DNA from: DAOUBP01 sp964513075
Lineage (GTDB): Bacteria; Chloroflexota; Anaerolineae; CG2-30-64-16
Direction of reading: 5' to 3'
DNA length: 64,000 nucleotides
Assembly (NCBI GenBank): GCA_964513075.1
Contig: CAZELR010000009.1
Coordinates: forward strand, 1 to 64,000
Of this stretch, positions 25,887 to 36,422 are shown in pieces (within the stretch, counting starts at the first letter, position 1; each line of letters opens with the position of its first letter). The notes beneath the pieces were generated by a model. That model saw only the letters and a list, made by a program, of their open reading frames with translations. It was not told where the DNA came from and searched no databases. The position numbers were made by a program, and so were the translations under genes.

Positions 25887-27161
25887 ATGAGTCGCAGAAG
25901 CCTCTCCCTCCGCACCTGGTTTGTCCTGGCAGCGTTAGCGACAACCGGGCAGATCGCCTGGGCGGTCGAGAATAGTTGGTTCAATACCTTTGTGTACGAC
26001 GTGCTCACGCCGGACCCGCGGCCGGTGGCGTGGATGGTGGCCGCCAGCGCGATCACGGCCACGCTGACCACCCTGCTGATGGGCACGCTCAGCGACCGGA
26101 CGCGCTCGAGGTTTGGCCGGCGTAAGCCGTTCATCCTCTTCGGCTACATCCTGTGGGGCATTTCCACTGTGCTTTTCCCCACGGTGGCGTACATCAAGGT
26201 CACCAGTCTGGCCGTGGCCCTGGTGGTGATCGCCGACTCCGTGATGACCTTTTTCGGCTCCACCGCCAACGACGCAGCCTTCAATGCCTGGACAACCGAC
26301 ATCGCCACGTCAGAGATTCGCGGGCGGGTGGAGGGCGTGCTGAATCTGGCATTGTTCCTGGCGCAGATCATCGCCATGACCGCCGCCGGCGCGCTGATCG
26401 ATTCCGTGGGCTACTTTGCGTTCTTCTACGCGTTGGGCGGGATCGTGATCCTGGTGGGCCTGGTGGCGGGCAGCTTGCTGCAGGACGCGCCGCTGCCTGA
26501 GGACGAACCGGCCAGGGGCAGTTTCCGGTCCGAGTTTGCCGGCTTGTTCCAGTGGCGGACCGTGCGCGAAAACCGCGGCCTGTTCCTGCTGCTGCTGTTC
26601 ATCATGATCAGCAGCATCGGCATGCAGGTCTCGTTCCCCTACCTGATCGTCTACCTGGAGAACTACATCGGCATCTCCAAGACGCAGTTTAGCATCATAG
26701 GCGGCGCAGTGATGGTGGGGAGCGCGCTGCTGGCCGTCCCGTTCGGCCTGTTGGCCGATCGCTGGGACCGGCGTAAGATGATCATGATCGCAATTGTCGT
26801 CAGCGCTGCCGGCGGGTTCGCGCTCTCGCTCGCCCGGGCTATCCCGCTCCTCGCAGCCGCCGGGCTGTTCTGGCAGGCGTTCAGCATGGCGTCGGCTATC
26901 GCCGCCGTCGCCTGGCTGAAGGATCTGCTGCCCGAGGAGAGTCGCGGCAAATTCCTGGGCATCCGTATGATCTTCTGGATTGCCATCCCGATGGTCGTGG
27001 GACCGTGGATCGGATCGACATTGATCCAGCGCTTCGGCATTCCCACCACCCTCAACGGCCAGGCCGGTTTCATCCCTGTGCCCGTGATCTTCCAGGTGGG
27101 TTCAGCGATCGCCGTGCTGTCGTTGATCCCGATGCTTTTCGCCCGCCGAGTGACGCGGTAG
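25887..27161 (+). CDS. MFS sugar transporter (GPH/SLC45-like)
   Basis: A 424-residue major facilitator with about twelve helices. MGTLSDRTRSRFGRRKPFILFG in the 2-3 loop and LADRWDRRKMIMIA in the 8-9 loop are the family motifs and suggest a sugar/cation symporter. It starts 16 bases after the maltokinase stop and precedes GH127 and GH2 genes, so it may import their products. Its last 55 bases are repeated after the assembly gap. Confidence 0.85.
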   Translation: MSRRSLSLRTWFVLAALATTGQIAWAVENSWFNTFVYDVLTPDPRPVAWMVAASAITATLTTLLMGTLSDRTRSRFGRRKPFILFGYILWGISTVLFPTVAYIKVTSLAVALVVIADSVMTFFGSTANDAAFNAWTTDIATSEIRGRVEGVLNLALFLAQIIAMTAAGALIDSVGYFAFFYALGGIVILVGLVAGSLLQDAPLPEDEPARGSFRSEFAGLFQWRTVRENRGLFLLLLFIMISSIGMQVSFPYLIVYLENYIGISKTQFSIIGGAVMVGSALLAVPFGLLADRWDRRKMIMIAIVVSAAGGFALSLARAIPLLAAAGLFWQAFSMASAIAAVAWLKDLLPEESRGKFLGIRMIFWIAIPMVVGPWIGSTLIQRFGIPTTLNGQAGFIPVPVIFQVGSAIAVLSLIPMLFARRVTR

Positions 27162-27162
27162 G

Positions 27163-27262
27163 NNNNNNNNNNNNNNNNNNNNNNNNNNNNNNNNNNNNNN
27201 NNNNNNNNNNNNNNNNNNNNNNNNNNNNNNNNNNNNNNNNNNNNNNNNNNNNNNNNNNNNNN
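27163..27262. other. Assembly gap of exactly 100 N
   Basis: The gap is a placeholder. The 55 bases before it (27108-27162) and after it (27263-27317) are identical and both encode the end of the MFS gene. This is the signature of two contigs that overlap by one k-mer, so the true sequence probably has no gap and only one copy of the 55 bases. Confidence 0.95.
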
Positions 27263-27322
27263 ATCGCCGTGCTGTCGTTGATCCCGATGCTTTTCGCCCG
27301 CCGAGTGACGCGGTAGGGGGAT

Positions 27323-27357
27323 AGAGTTGCCAACTTTGCGGGAAAGTTGGCAACTCT
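27323..27357. terminator. 15-bp double-palindrome hairpin upstream of GH127
   Basis: A perfect 15-bp stem (AGAGTTGCCAACTTT and its complement) with a 5-base loop. Each arm is itself a small palindrome (AGTTG-C-CAACT). It could terminate MFS transcription but lacks a clear T-tract. Confidence 0.7.
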
Positions 27358-27365
27358 GCTTACTC

Positions 27366-29365
27366 ATGAATGACATCAAATCTTCCTCGGAGTCCCTTTC
27401 CCCTATCCCCACGCTCACCGGCGGCTACTGGGGCCAGCGCCTGGAAGTCAACGCGCACCGAGCGATCTTTCACCAGTGGGAGCAACTGGAGGCCAGTGGG
27501 TGCATCGATAACTTCCGCATCGCGGCCGGTGAACGGAGGGGTTGCGCGAGGGCTGGTTCTTCGCGGACTCGGATGCCACCAAATGGCTGGATGCGGCCGC
27601 GCGCATCTCCGCACATCGTCCAAGCCCTGAGTTGGCCGCGCTCATGGATTCCCTCATTGCGCTGCTGGCCCGGGCCCAGGACGCGGATGGCTACCTGTTC
27701 ACCTATAACCAGATCCACTTCCCCGGCACGCGCTGGGTCAACCTGCAGATCGAGCACGAGCTCTACTGTCATGGCCACCTGATCGAGGCGGGGGTCTCTC
27801 ATTACGAAGCGACGGGCCGGATGGAGATGCTGGAAGTGGCCCGCCGTGCGGCCGATCGGGTCGTGGCCGATTTCGGCGGCCGCGGACCGGCGCAGACGCC
27901 GGGACATGAGGAGATCGAGATTGCATTGCTGCGGTTATACGATGTCACGGGCCATGCGCCTTACCTGGACCTGGCGCAGCAGTTCATCGAGCAGCGCGGC
28001 CGGGCCTCCCGCCTGCGCTTTGCTAGCGCGCTGATACGCCAGAACGCTGACGTCGCCGCGCGCCAGCAGGTGGTCGCTCAGCGGCGCCGGGCTTATTTGG
28101 CTGCGCATCCCGAGCATGCTCCCGACAAGGTTCCGCCCGGCAATGCAGCCAGGCGGCCGGCGATGGATGCGTTTCGCTGGCGCGCCAGCGTCTTGCAAGG
28201 CAAATACTTTCAGCAGCACGCGCCTGTGCGCCGGCAGACCGTGCCCGTAGGGCACGCGGTGCGTTTCGGTTACCTGCAAGCTGCTGTGGCGCGGCTGCAC
28301 CGCTGCCGACCGGATGATACGCTGCTCATCGCGCAGCAAGCTGCCTGGGAAAGGATGGTCGCGCGGCGCATGGTCGTCACCGGCGGGCTCGGCGCGCTGC
28401 CCGCGATCGAGGGCTTCGGCCGTGACTACGAGCTGGACCCTGAATATGCCTACGCCGAGACGTGCGCCGCCCTGGCCTGCCTCACCTGGAATTGGGAGCT
28501 GGCGCTGATCACCGGCGCGGCCCGTTACAGTGACCTGTTCGAGTGGCAGCTCTACAACGCGGCCGCGGTCGGCATGGGGCTGGACGGCGCGTCTTATCTG
28601 TACAACAACCCGCTGGCCTGCCGCGGCGATGTCACGCGTCAGCCCTGGTATGCCGTGCCCTGTTGTCCATCCAACCTCTCACGCACCTTCGCCTGGCTCG
28701 GCAAGTATGTCTACAGTCAGGCTGACGATGACGTGTGGGTCCACCAGTACATCACGAGCCAGGCGGAGTTGGGCGAGAGCCTGCAAGTCGAGATGACGTC
28801 GAGCTTGCCGTGGGAGGGGGAGGTCGGCATGCGCCTGCGCACCGCGGGAGCCATGCGCCGCAGGCTGCATCTGCGCATCCCCTCCTGGACGGGCTTGCTG
28901 ATGGTTGCCCTGAACGGTCGGCCGTTGGCCGAGGGGCAGCCGCTGCAACCCGTGCCCGCGGCCGCCTGTGGGGTAGCGCCGCACCGCTCGACCTGGCTGA
29001 CCCTCGAACGTGAATGGCACGATGGTGACGAGCTGGCGCTGAACCTTACATTGCCTATTCACTTTCTCCGGCAGGATCGCCGGCTGCCCCGGTGCGGCGG
29101 TCAGGCAGCCATCGCGCGCGGCCCGCTGGTTTACTGTTTGGAGAGCGTGGACAACCCTCAGATCGACATATTCGCAGCAGAGGTGTCGGCCGATGCGCTG
29201 CAGCCCGTCAACGCGCCTGATACGCTGGGCGGCGTGACGCTCCTGCAAGGCCAGGCGCCTTCAGGTGCGACGCTAACGTTCATCCCGTACATGCTCTGGG
29301 CCAACCGCGGCCCATCGCAGATGAACGTCTTCGTAAGGTTGGTCAACCCTGGCGGAGCATCCTGA
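27366..29365 (+). pseudogene. GH127 beta-L-arabinofuranosidase, frameshifted
   Basis: The coding sequence of a GH127 (DUF1680, HypBA1-type) enzyme that removes terminal beta-L-arabinofuranose, for example from hydroxyproline-linked oligosaccharides. Translation from 27366 (MNDIKSSSE) gives the family N-terminus GGYWGQRLEVNAHRAIFHQWEQ and NFRIAAGE. The frame then changes between about 27531 and 27545, near a GGGG run, and continues as EGWFFADSDATKWLDAAA to 29365, about 666 residues in all. One missing base would explain it. The zinc/catalytic residues of the family are present: the E-x-C pair in YAETCAAL and the CC pair in VPCCPSNLSRTF. It may be an assembly error near the gap, or a recent true mutation. 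Confidence 0.85.
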
Positions 29366-29428
29366 GCGGAGGGCCGCAGCCCGGAGTCGAAGGATGCGCA
29401 GCGACATCCACATATGAAGGAACACTCG

Positions 29429-31243
<1,815 letters not shown>

Positions 31244-31265
31244 CGTATTGTAGGATATGACATCC

Positions 31266-31298
31266 AGACCTTCGAGGTCTGCGAGACCTCGAAGGTCT
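31266..31298. repeat. 15-bp double-palindrome hairpin downstream of GH2
   Basis: Arms AGACCT-TCG-AGGTCT and AGACCT-CGA-AGGTCT flank a 3-base loop. Each arm is a palindrome and the two are perfect complements, the same design as at 27323, 40909 and 55717. Confidence 0.9.
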
Positions 31299-31318
31299 AA
31301 GCATCAAGGAGTTTGTCT

Positions 31319-31648
31319 ATGGACCCAACACTCACTTCCACTACTTTCGAAATCTACGGCCACCGCATCGTGCGGCAACTTGGTGTGGTGCGCGGCATCA
31401 CGGTGCGCTCGCGCGGGCTGGTGGGCCAGTTCGCAGCCGGGCTGCGCAGCATTGCGGGCGGCAAGATCCACGAGTACGTGGCGCTGTGCGAGGAAACGCG
31501 CGGCGAGGCGTTCGACCTGATGGTGAAGCACGCGTCCGAGATCGGCGCCAACGCCATCGTCGGGGTGCGCTACGATGCTACCGAACTGGCGGAGAATATG
31601 ACCGAGGTTCTGGCGTACGGGACCGCGGTTGTGGTGGAGCCGGTATAA
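31319..31648 (+). CDS. YbjQ/UPF0145 family protein
   Basis: A 109-residue protein of the YbjQ family, small pentameric cytoplasmic proteins sometimes labelled heavy-metal binding, with no proven function. The conserved segments are VRGITVRSRGLVGQFAAGLRSI.GG and GEAFDLMVKHASEIGANAIVGVRYD. The ATG at 31319 has AAGGAG seven bases upstream. It is the last plus-strand gene of the sugar block, and nothing nearby clarifies its role. Confidence 0.85.
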   Translation: MDPTLTSTTFEIYGHRIVRQLGVVRGITVRSRGLVGQFAAGLRSIAGGKIHEYVALCEETRGEAFDLMVKHASEIGANAIVGVRYDATELAENMTEVLAYGTAVVVEPV

Positions 31649-31693
31649 CGGATCATTGAAGGGACTTTTGTGCGATCCGCTGGATCTAGCTGG

Positions 31694-32875
31694 CTATTGG
31701 ATTCCCGCAAAGGCCAGTGGATTGCGCCAACTCTGACGCTCGTCGCCGGCCGCATCGTAGCGCGGTCCGCGCGGCGCGCTGACGCCGGGCAGCGTGATCT
31801 CGCCGGGCAGCGCATACGCCAGCGCCGCGCCCGCGGTCGGCAAGCTGCGGATCGCGGATCGCAGCCAGCTCAGGTCCAGCCAGTAACGCGTGCCCCAGGA
31901 GCCGCGATAATCGAGCATGGACGCCAGCGGGCCGGCGCTCACATCATCCAGCGCGCGGCGGCCAACCCAGGCATCGTGATCCAGGGTTGGGGCGTCGCCG
32001 GTGGCGTAGTCGATCAGGTTATATAACTCGACCAGCGGGTAGAGCTTGGGCTGCGGGTAGCTGGCGTGCGAGCCGGCCGCCACGTAGATTACCGGGTGTG
32101 TGCCGATTCTTTCCACGTCAGGATGCGCCCATTCCTTGGTCATGCGTGAGTCGTGGCCCAGGAAGCAGACGTGGGATGGCGGCTCGATCGGGCGGCCGGC
32201 GTCCAGCTTGAAGAAGATGTGGAAGCCTTCCCAGTCCCCTTCGTGATCGTTGAATCCGCCGTAGCCGTTGCCCCAGTCGTTGTAGGCATAGAAGAACCAG
32301 TATTGCAGGTTCAGGAAGTTGCCTTCGCGCACGGTGCGATAATAGTAGGTGTGGCGCGGCCGGCTGCCCTGGCTTTCTTCATAAGCCTCAATCGCTGCGC
32401 TGCGCATATCGACCGGCAGCACGAAACGCGGCAGATCGTCCCTCCCCACAGCAGAACCCAGCGCGCGGTCGAGCTGAGGAAATACCAGGTCGTTCCACCA
32501 AAAATGCTGCGTCGCCGCGCTGGTCTTGGCGTTGAACCATCGATACAGAGCCCGTGCCAGGCTGGGGGTCCAGGCGATGGGCGGCCGGCTGGCCCACTCT
32601 TTGAGCAGCTTCAGGGTTGCCGCCCCCCACTGGCTGGCCACTTCGGCGCCGGTCAGCAGGCCGCCTTCCACCGAGCGCAGGAACATTTCATCCGCGCCCC
32701 GCCGCAGCAAATCGGCGGCCGTTACCCTGCCCCGGGCAATCTGCGGCAGTCGTTCCCCCTTGCGGTACAGCGCTGTGTAGCCCAGAAAATCCTCCATCGC
32801 CATAGGGAAGAAGCGTTCGCCGCGCGAGAAGCGGAGGATGGGCGCGTATTTGAGATGCAGATCACCGATCTCCAT
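31694..32875 (-). CDS. Vps62-like/DUF946-like protein
   Basis: A 393-residue protein with the hallmarks of the Vps62/DUF946 group: NLQYWFFYAYNDWGNGYGGFNDHEGDWEGFHIFF in the middle and YVAAGSHASYPQPK further on. The conserved HEGDWE and GSHASY motifs suggest a shared active or binding site, but no biochemical function is established. No signal peptide is seen. The ATG at 32875 has AAGGAAA upstream and overlaps the end of the MFS gene by 14 bases, so the genes are co-expressed. Confidence 0.75.
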   Translation of the reverse strand: MEIGDLHLKYAPILRFSRGERFFPMAMEDFLGYTALYRKGERLPQIARGRVTAADLLRRGADEMFLRSVEGGLLTGAEVASQWGAATLKLLKEWASRPPIAWTPSLARALYRWFNAKTSAATQHFWWNDLVFPQLDRALGSAVGRDDLPRFVLPVDMRSAAIEAYEESQGSRPRHTYYYRTVREGNFLNLQYWFFYAYNDWGNGYGGFNDHEGDWEGFHIFFKLDAGRPIEPPSHVCFLGHDSRMTKEWAHPDVERIGTHPVIYVAAGSHASYPQPKLYPLVELYNLIDYATGDAPTLDHDAWVGRRALDDVSAGPLASMLDYRGSWGTRYWLDLSWLRSAIRSLPTAGAALAYALPGEITLPGVSAPRGPRYDAAGDERQSWRNPLAFAGIQ

Positions 32876-34070
32876 AGCGATTTCCTTTCGGCAGCATCCA
32901 AACCAGCGGCACACCTAACAGCGGTATGGCCGCGCTGAGCGTGAACGCGGTGCGCATGCTGTACCCGTCGGCCAGCACGCCCAGAATGAGGGTCGCACCG
33001 GCGTTGGTGAGGAAGCTGAGGCCCAGGTAGACTCCGTTGACCAGCGCCCGGTTTTCGGGAAAGCTTTCCTGCAGCAGGGCCATCATGACCGGCATGATGG
33101 ACAGCGCACAAACCCCCAACGCGACGAGGATGGGCAGCCGGGCCACTCCGTGCGCCAGCAGGAAGGCTGCCATCAATGGAGAGGCCAGCGCCATCGCCGC
33201 CGCCAGGATCCGGCGGCGACCCCAACGGTCGCTCAGTGAGCCAGCCGTCAGTGCACCGACCATGCCGGCGGCCTCGAACACCGCCAACGCTGCACCGGCG
33301 AACCAGAGATTGCTTCCTTCGCCCTTCAAGAAGGTGGGGAGATAGGTGCCCAGCGCCGAGGCCATGAAAGAACGCACTACCGTAATGCCCACTACCGGTA
33401 TCATCACCGGGCGCAGCGCATGCAGCGCCTGACGCCACGGCCGGGCGCGAGGGCCCTCGTTCGTCAGGGATGAGACATCACGCAGCCGGAAGTAGAGCAC
33501 TCCGGACGCCAGAATGCCGCCAGCCATCAGCCAGGGCGTGCCCTCCAATTTGATCAGATTCAGCGCCGCGACGATGATCAGCGGCCCTACGGTATAGCCC
33601 AGCCCGCCGCCGACCATCCACATCCCCATGCCGCGGCCCAGGCTCCGTCCCGAGAGGTTGCCGGCGATCACCGGTCCCACCGCGTGCAATCCCGCCGCAC
33701 TGACCCCCACCACGAGCATCAACAGTGCTAACACCGCATAACTGGGCGCAATGCCTAACAGGCTCATCGCCATCGCGCTCATCGCCGGTGCAAAGACGAC
33801 GAAGTAGCGCAGATTGACGTGATCGGCCAGATAACCGAAGACCGGCTGCAACAGCGAAGGCCATTGCATGAAGACGCTCAGCAGCCCAGCCTGTGCGTTC
33901 GAGAGCGCGAACTTCTCAATCAGCACGGGAAGGAGCGGGGGCAGAAACGCAGTATAGGTGTCGTGCACCGCGTGCCCTGCGGTGACGGAGGCAACGCCGG
34001 CCAGGTGGAATTGGTCGGATTGCTCGAAAGGCGCCGTGGGAGTAGCGACAGTGGGAGTTAACGTTGTCAT
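32862..34070 (-). CDS. MFS transporter (fosmidomycin-resistance-like)
   Basis: A 402-residue transporter with about twelve helices. It starts with an aqueous segment, then HLAGVASVTAGHAVHDTYTAFLPPLLPVLIEKFALSNAQAGLLSVF, typical of the Fsr-like MFS group, and has GSLSDRWGRRRILAAAM in the central loop. The start overlaps the stop of the HAD gene (ATGA), so translation is coupled. The exported or imported compound is unknown. Confidence 0.85.
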   Translation of the reverse strand: MTTLTPTVATPTAPFEQSDQFHLAGVASVTAGHAVHDTYTAFLPPLLPVLIEKFALSNAQAGLLSVFMQWPSLLQPVFGYLADHVNLRYFVVFAPAMSAMAMSLLGIAPSYAVLALLMLVVGVSAAGLHAVGPVIAGNLSGRSLGRGMGMWMVGGGLGYTVGPLIIVAALNLIKLEGTPWLMAGGILASGVLYFRLRDVSSLTNEGPRARPWRQALHALRPVMIPVVGITVVRSFMASALGTYLPTFLKGEGSNLWFAGAALAVFEAAGMVGALTAGSLSDRWGRRRILAAAMALASPLMAAFLLAHGVARLPILVALGVCALSIMPVMMALLQESFPENRALVNGVYLGLSFLTNAGATLILGVLADGYSMRTAFTLSAAIPLLGVPLVWMLPKGNRYGDR

Positions 34071-34762
34071 AGTAGATCGGTCAGCTCAGCCAGCGTGCCG
34101 CGATAGGTCGGTTCCGGCGTGTCGGGGCGCAGCGCAGTGGACGGGCTGGTCACCAGATAAGTGGGGCAGCCGATGTGCGCGGCCACCATGTCCATGTGCT
34201 CGTCGCCGACCACCAGGCAGGCCTCCGGCGGCCGGCCCAGGTGCGCACAGACCTCTGCCCAATAGCTGTGGTTTGGCTTGCAGTAGTGGCTGTTTTCGTA
34301 GGTAGTGACCCACCTGTAAGGGAAGTCATTCACTCCAGCCCAGGCCATCCGTTGGCGGATCGCGGTTTCCGGGAATAGCGGGTTGGTGGTGATCGCCACA
34401 GCGTGACCGGCTGCGAACGCGAGCTGCACCACCGATCGGGCCTCTGGCCTGCGCCGCGTGACCTCCTGAAGTTTTGGGAAGTCATGCTCGTAGAAATCCA
34501 TGAAAAGCGGCTCCAACTCAGCGCGCGATAGACCGGCAAAGGGGTAGAACGCGGCTGCAAAGACCTCCTCGTTGGTCGCGCGGCCATCATTCGCCGCCAT
34601 CACCTCGGTTGCTTCCAGCAGATGCGCGATGAACTCCTTGGGCGGCGCCAGGTGCGCCATGCGCGTCGATAGCCGCTGGAAGTAGTGCGGCAGGAAGTAC
34701 TCCATGTTGCTGTCCAGCAGCGTACCATCAAGGTCGAAAAGAACGGCTTGTATCGCGGTCAC
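34067..34762 (-). CDS. HAD-family hydrolase
   Basis: A 231-residue haloacid dehalogenase-type phosphatase. Motif I is VLFDLDGTLLDSN with the nucleophile and acid/base aspartates; motif II is AVAITTNP; motif III lysine lies in YCKPNHSYW; motif IV is LVVGDEHMDMVAA. The start is GTG at 34762, just before the motif I strand. The open frame extends much further upstream but that part is antisense to the activase and phosphatase genes and has no homology. The substrate is unknown. Confidence 0.85.
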   Translation of the reverse strand: MTAIQAVLFDLDGTLLDSNMEYFLPHYFQRLSTRMAHLAPPKEFIAHLLEATEVMAANDGRATNEEVFAAAFYPFAGLSRAELEPLFMDFYEHDFPKLQEVTRRRPEARSVVQLAFAAGHAVAITTNPLFPETAIRQRMAWAGVNDFPYRWVTTYENSHYCKPNHSYWAEVCAHLGRPPEACLVVGDEHMDMVAAHIGCPTYLVTSPSTALRPDTPEPTYRGTLAELTDLL

Positions 34763-34870
34763 GTACCTGGCTCCCGGGTCGAAAATGATAGCGTCATGTC
34801 GGGTCAATGATACCACACCGATGACCTTATGATACAATGTTAGATCAGAAATCGCGACAGGACGACAGAT

Positions 34871-35767
34871 ATGCTCGCCGGAACGGTGTTTGATATCCGC
34901 AAATATTCCATCCACGATGGCCCCGGCATTCGCACCGCGGTCTTCCTGAAGGGCTGCCCTCTGCGCTGCTGGTGGTGCCACAACCCCGAAAGCCAGTCGC
35001 CGGAGCCGGAGATGATCGTGCGCGAGAACCGCTGCATCGGCTGCGGTGCGTGCATCGAGGCCTGCCCGGAGGACGCGATAACCTGGGCTGACGGTCCTAT
35101 CACTGACTGGGATCGCTGCGAGCGGTGCGGCATCTGCGCGGATGCCTGTTTCGCGGACGCGCGGGAGCGGATCGGACGCACGATGACCGTGGGCGACGTG
35201 ATGGCTGAGATTGAGCGGGACATCGCGTTTTACGATGAGTCGGGTGGCGGCGTCACCTTTTCGGGCGGGGAGCCGCTGGCACAGCCTGAGTTCACCCTGG
35301 CGCTGCTGCGGGCATGCAAGGCGCGCGAGATTCACACGGCGCTGGATACCTGCGGATTTGCCTCGTGGGGCGTTCTGGACCAGGTGCGGCCCTACGTCGA
35401 TCTGTTCCTGTACGACCTCAAGCTGCTGGATGACGCCCGGCACCGCGAGGTCACCGGCGCGCCGGTCGGTCCGATCCTGGCGAATCTGCGCGGCCTGGCG
35501 GAGCAGGGCCACGCTGTCCGCCTGCGCGTGCCGGTGATCCCCGGCGTTAATGACGACGATGAGAGCATCCGGCAGATCGCCGCGTTTGCGGCGTCGCTGC
35601 CGCGTTTGGATGGGATTGACTTGTTGCCGTATCATACGACTGCAGCGGACAAGTACGCGCGGCTGAACAAACCGTTCAGACTGACCGGCGCCCGGCCGCC
35701 TTCCGAGGCGCGCATGGCCGAGATTGCAGGGATCGTGCGGTCTTACGGGCTGACGATCAGTGCATGA
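34871..35767 (+). CDS. Glycyl radical enzyme activase (radical SAM)
   Basis: A 298-residue activase that uses S-adenosylmethionine and a [4Fe-4S] cluster to abstract hydrogen from the glycine of its partner enzyme. The cluster motif is Cys29-x3-Cys33-x2-Cys36 (CPLRCWWC). An inserted ferredoxin domain (about 50-100) has CIGCGACIEACP and CERCGICADAC, so two extra clusters as in the activases of glycerol and hydroxyproline dehydratases. SAM-binding GGEPLAQPEF follows. Its partner is the glycyl radical enzyme at 36423, with a small phosphatase gene between them. It requires anaerobic conditions. Confidence 0.92.
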   Translation: MLAGTVFDIRKYSIHDGPGIRTAVFLKGCPLRCWWCHNPESQSPEPEMIVRENRCIGCGACIEACPEDAITWADGPITDWDRCERCGICADACFADARERIGRTMTVGDVMAEIERDIAFYDESGGGVTFSGGEPLAQPEFTLALLRACKAREIHTALDTCGFASWGVLDQVRPYVDLFLYDLKLLDDARHREVTGAPVGPILANLRGLAEQGHAVRLRVPVIPGVNDDDESIRQIAAFAASLPRLDGIDLLPYHTTAADKYARLNKPFRLTGARPPSEARMAEIAGIVRSYGLTISA

Positions 35768-35782
35768 GAACGGGAGAAGCGT

Positions 35783-36394
35783 GTGAGGATCTACTTCACC
35801 CGGCATGGTGAAAGCCAGGCAAACGTGTTGCGCCAGATCTCCAATCGTGGGCTGACGCACCCGCTCACGCGTACGGGCCGGGAGCAGGCGGCGGCGTTGG
35901 CCGATAAGCTTCGGGATCGTGCGATCACCCGTATTTATTCCAGCCCGATCCTGCGAGCCATCGAGACCAGCATTATCGTCGCCGACCGGCTGGACCTGCC
36001 GTATGAGGTGACGGATGCCTTGCGGGAATATGACTGCGGCATCGCGGAAGGCAGAGCAGATGTGGGCGCCTGGCAGATGTGGCAGGCGTTGTTCGACGAT
36101 TGGGTCGTGCACAAGCGGTGGGAGCGGCGCATCGAAGGGGGCGAGAGCCTTTGCGACGTCCGGGACCGCTTCGTGCCGTTTATTGAGCACCTCGTGACCC
36201 ACTACGGCGGCATGGACGCCAACTTGCTGTGTGTGGCGCACGGCGGCGTCCTTTGGATGATGCTGCCGCTGGTGTTGTCCAATGTGGACAACGCTCTTAT
36301 GGAAAAGCACGGGTTCCCCAATACCACGTGTATCGTCTCAGAACTCGGGCCGGACGGCCTGCGCTGCATCGAATGGGATGGTATCAAGATTTAA
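35783..36394 (+). CDS. Histidine phosphatase family protein
   Basis: A 203-residue member of the phosphoglycerate mutase-like superfamily. The phosphohistidine motif is FTRHGESQANV (His8), the second histidine is in LLCVAHGGVLWMM, and the supporting acid lies in LREYDCGIAEG. The start is GTG with GGAG about nine bases upstream. It lies between the activase and the glycyl radical enzyme, 15 bases after the former and 28 before the latter, so it is very likely in the same transcript, although a phosphatase is not a standard part of these operons. Confidence 0.88.
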   Translation: MRIYFTRHGESQANVLRQISNRGLTHPLTRTGREQAAALADKLRDRAITRIYSSPILRAIETSIIVADRLDLPYEVTDALREYDCGIAEGRADVGAWQMWQALFDDWVVHKRWERRIEGGESLCDVRDRFVPFIEHLVTHYGGMDANLLCVAHGGVLWMMLPLVLSNVDNALMEKHGFPNTTCIVSELGPDGLRCIEWDGIKI

Positions 36395-36422
36395 GAGGAT
36401 CTACTACGAGGAGAAGCTGTCT

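Noticed and set aside
27108..27317. A true 55-bp direct repeat flanking a mobile element
   Set aside because: The space between the copies is exactly 100 N, a standard placeholder, and both copies are the end of the same gene; a contig overlap explains this more simply.
31649..31677. A terminator between the YbjQ and Vps62-like genes
   Set aside because: Only a 6-bp stem (CGGATC/GATCCG) with a 17-base loop is visible and no T-run follows.
34763..36310. A long N-terminal extension of the HAD hydrolase
   Set aside because: It runs antisense through the activase and phosphatase genes, and HAD homology begins at the GTG at 34762.
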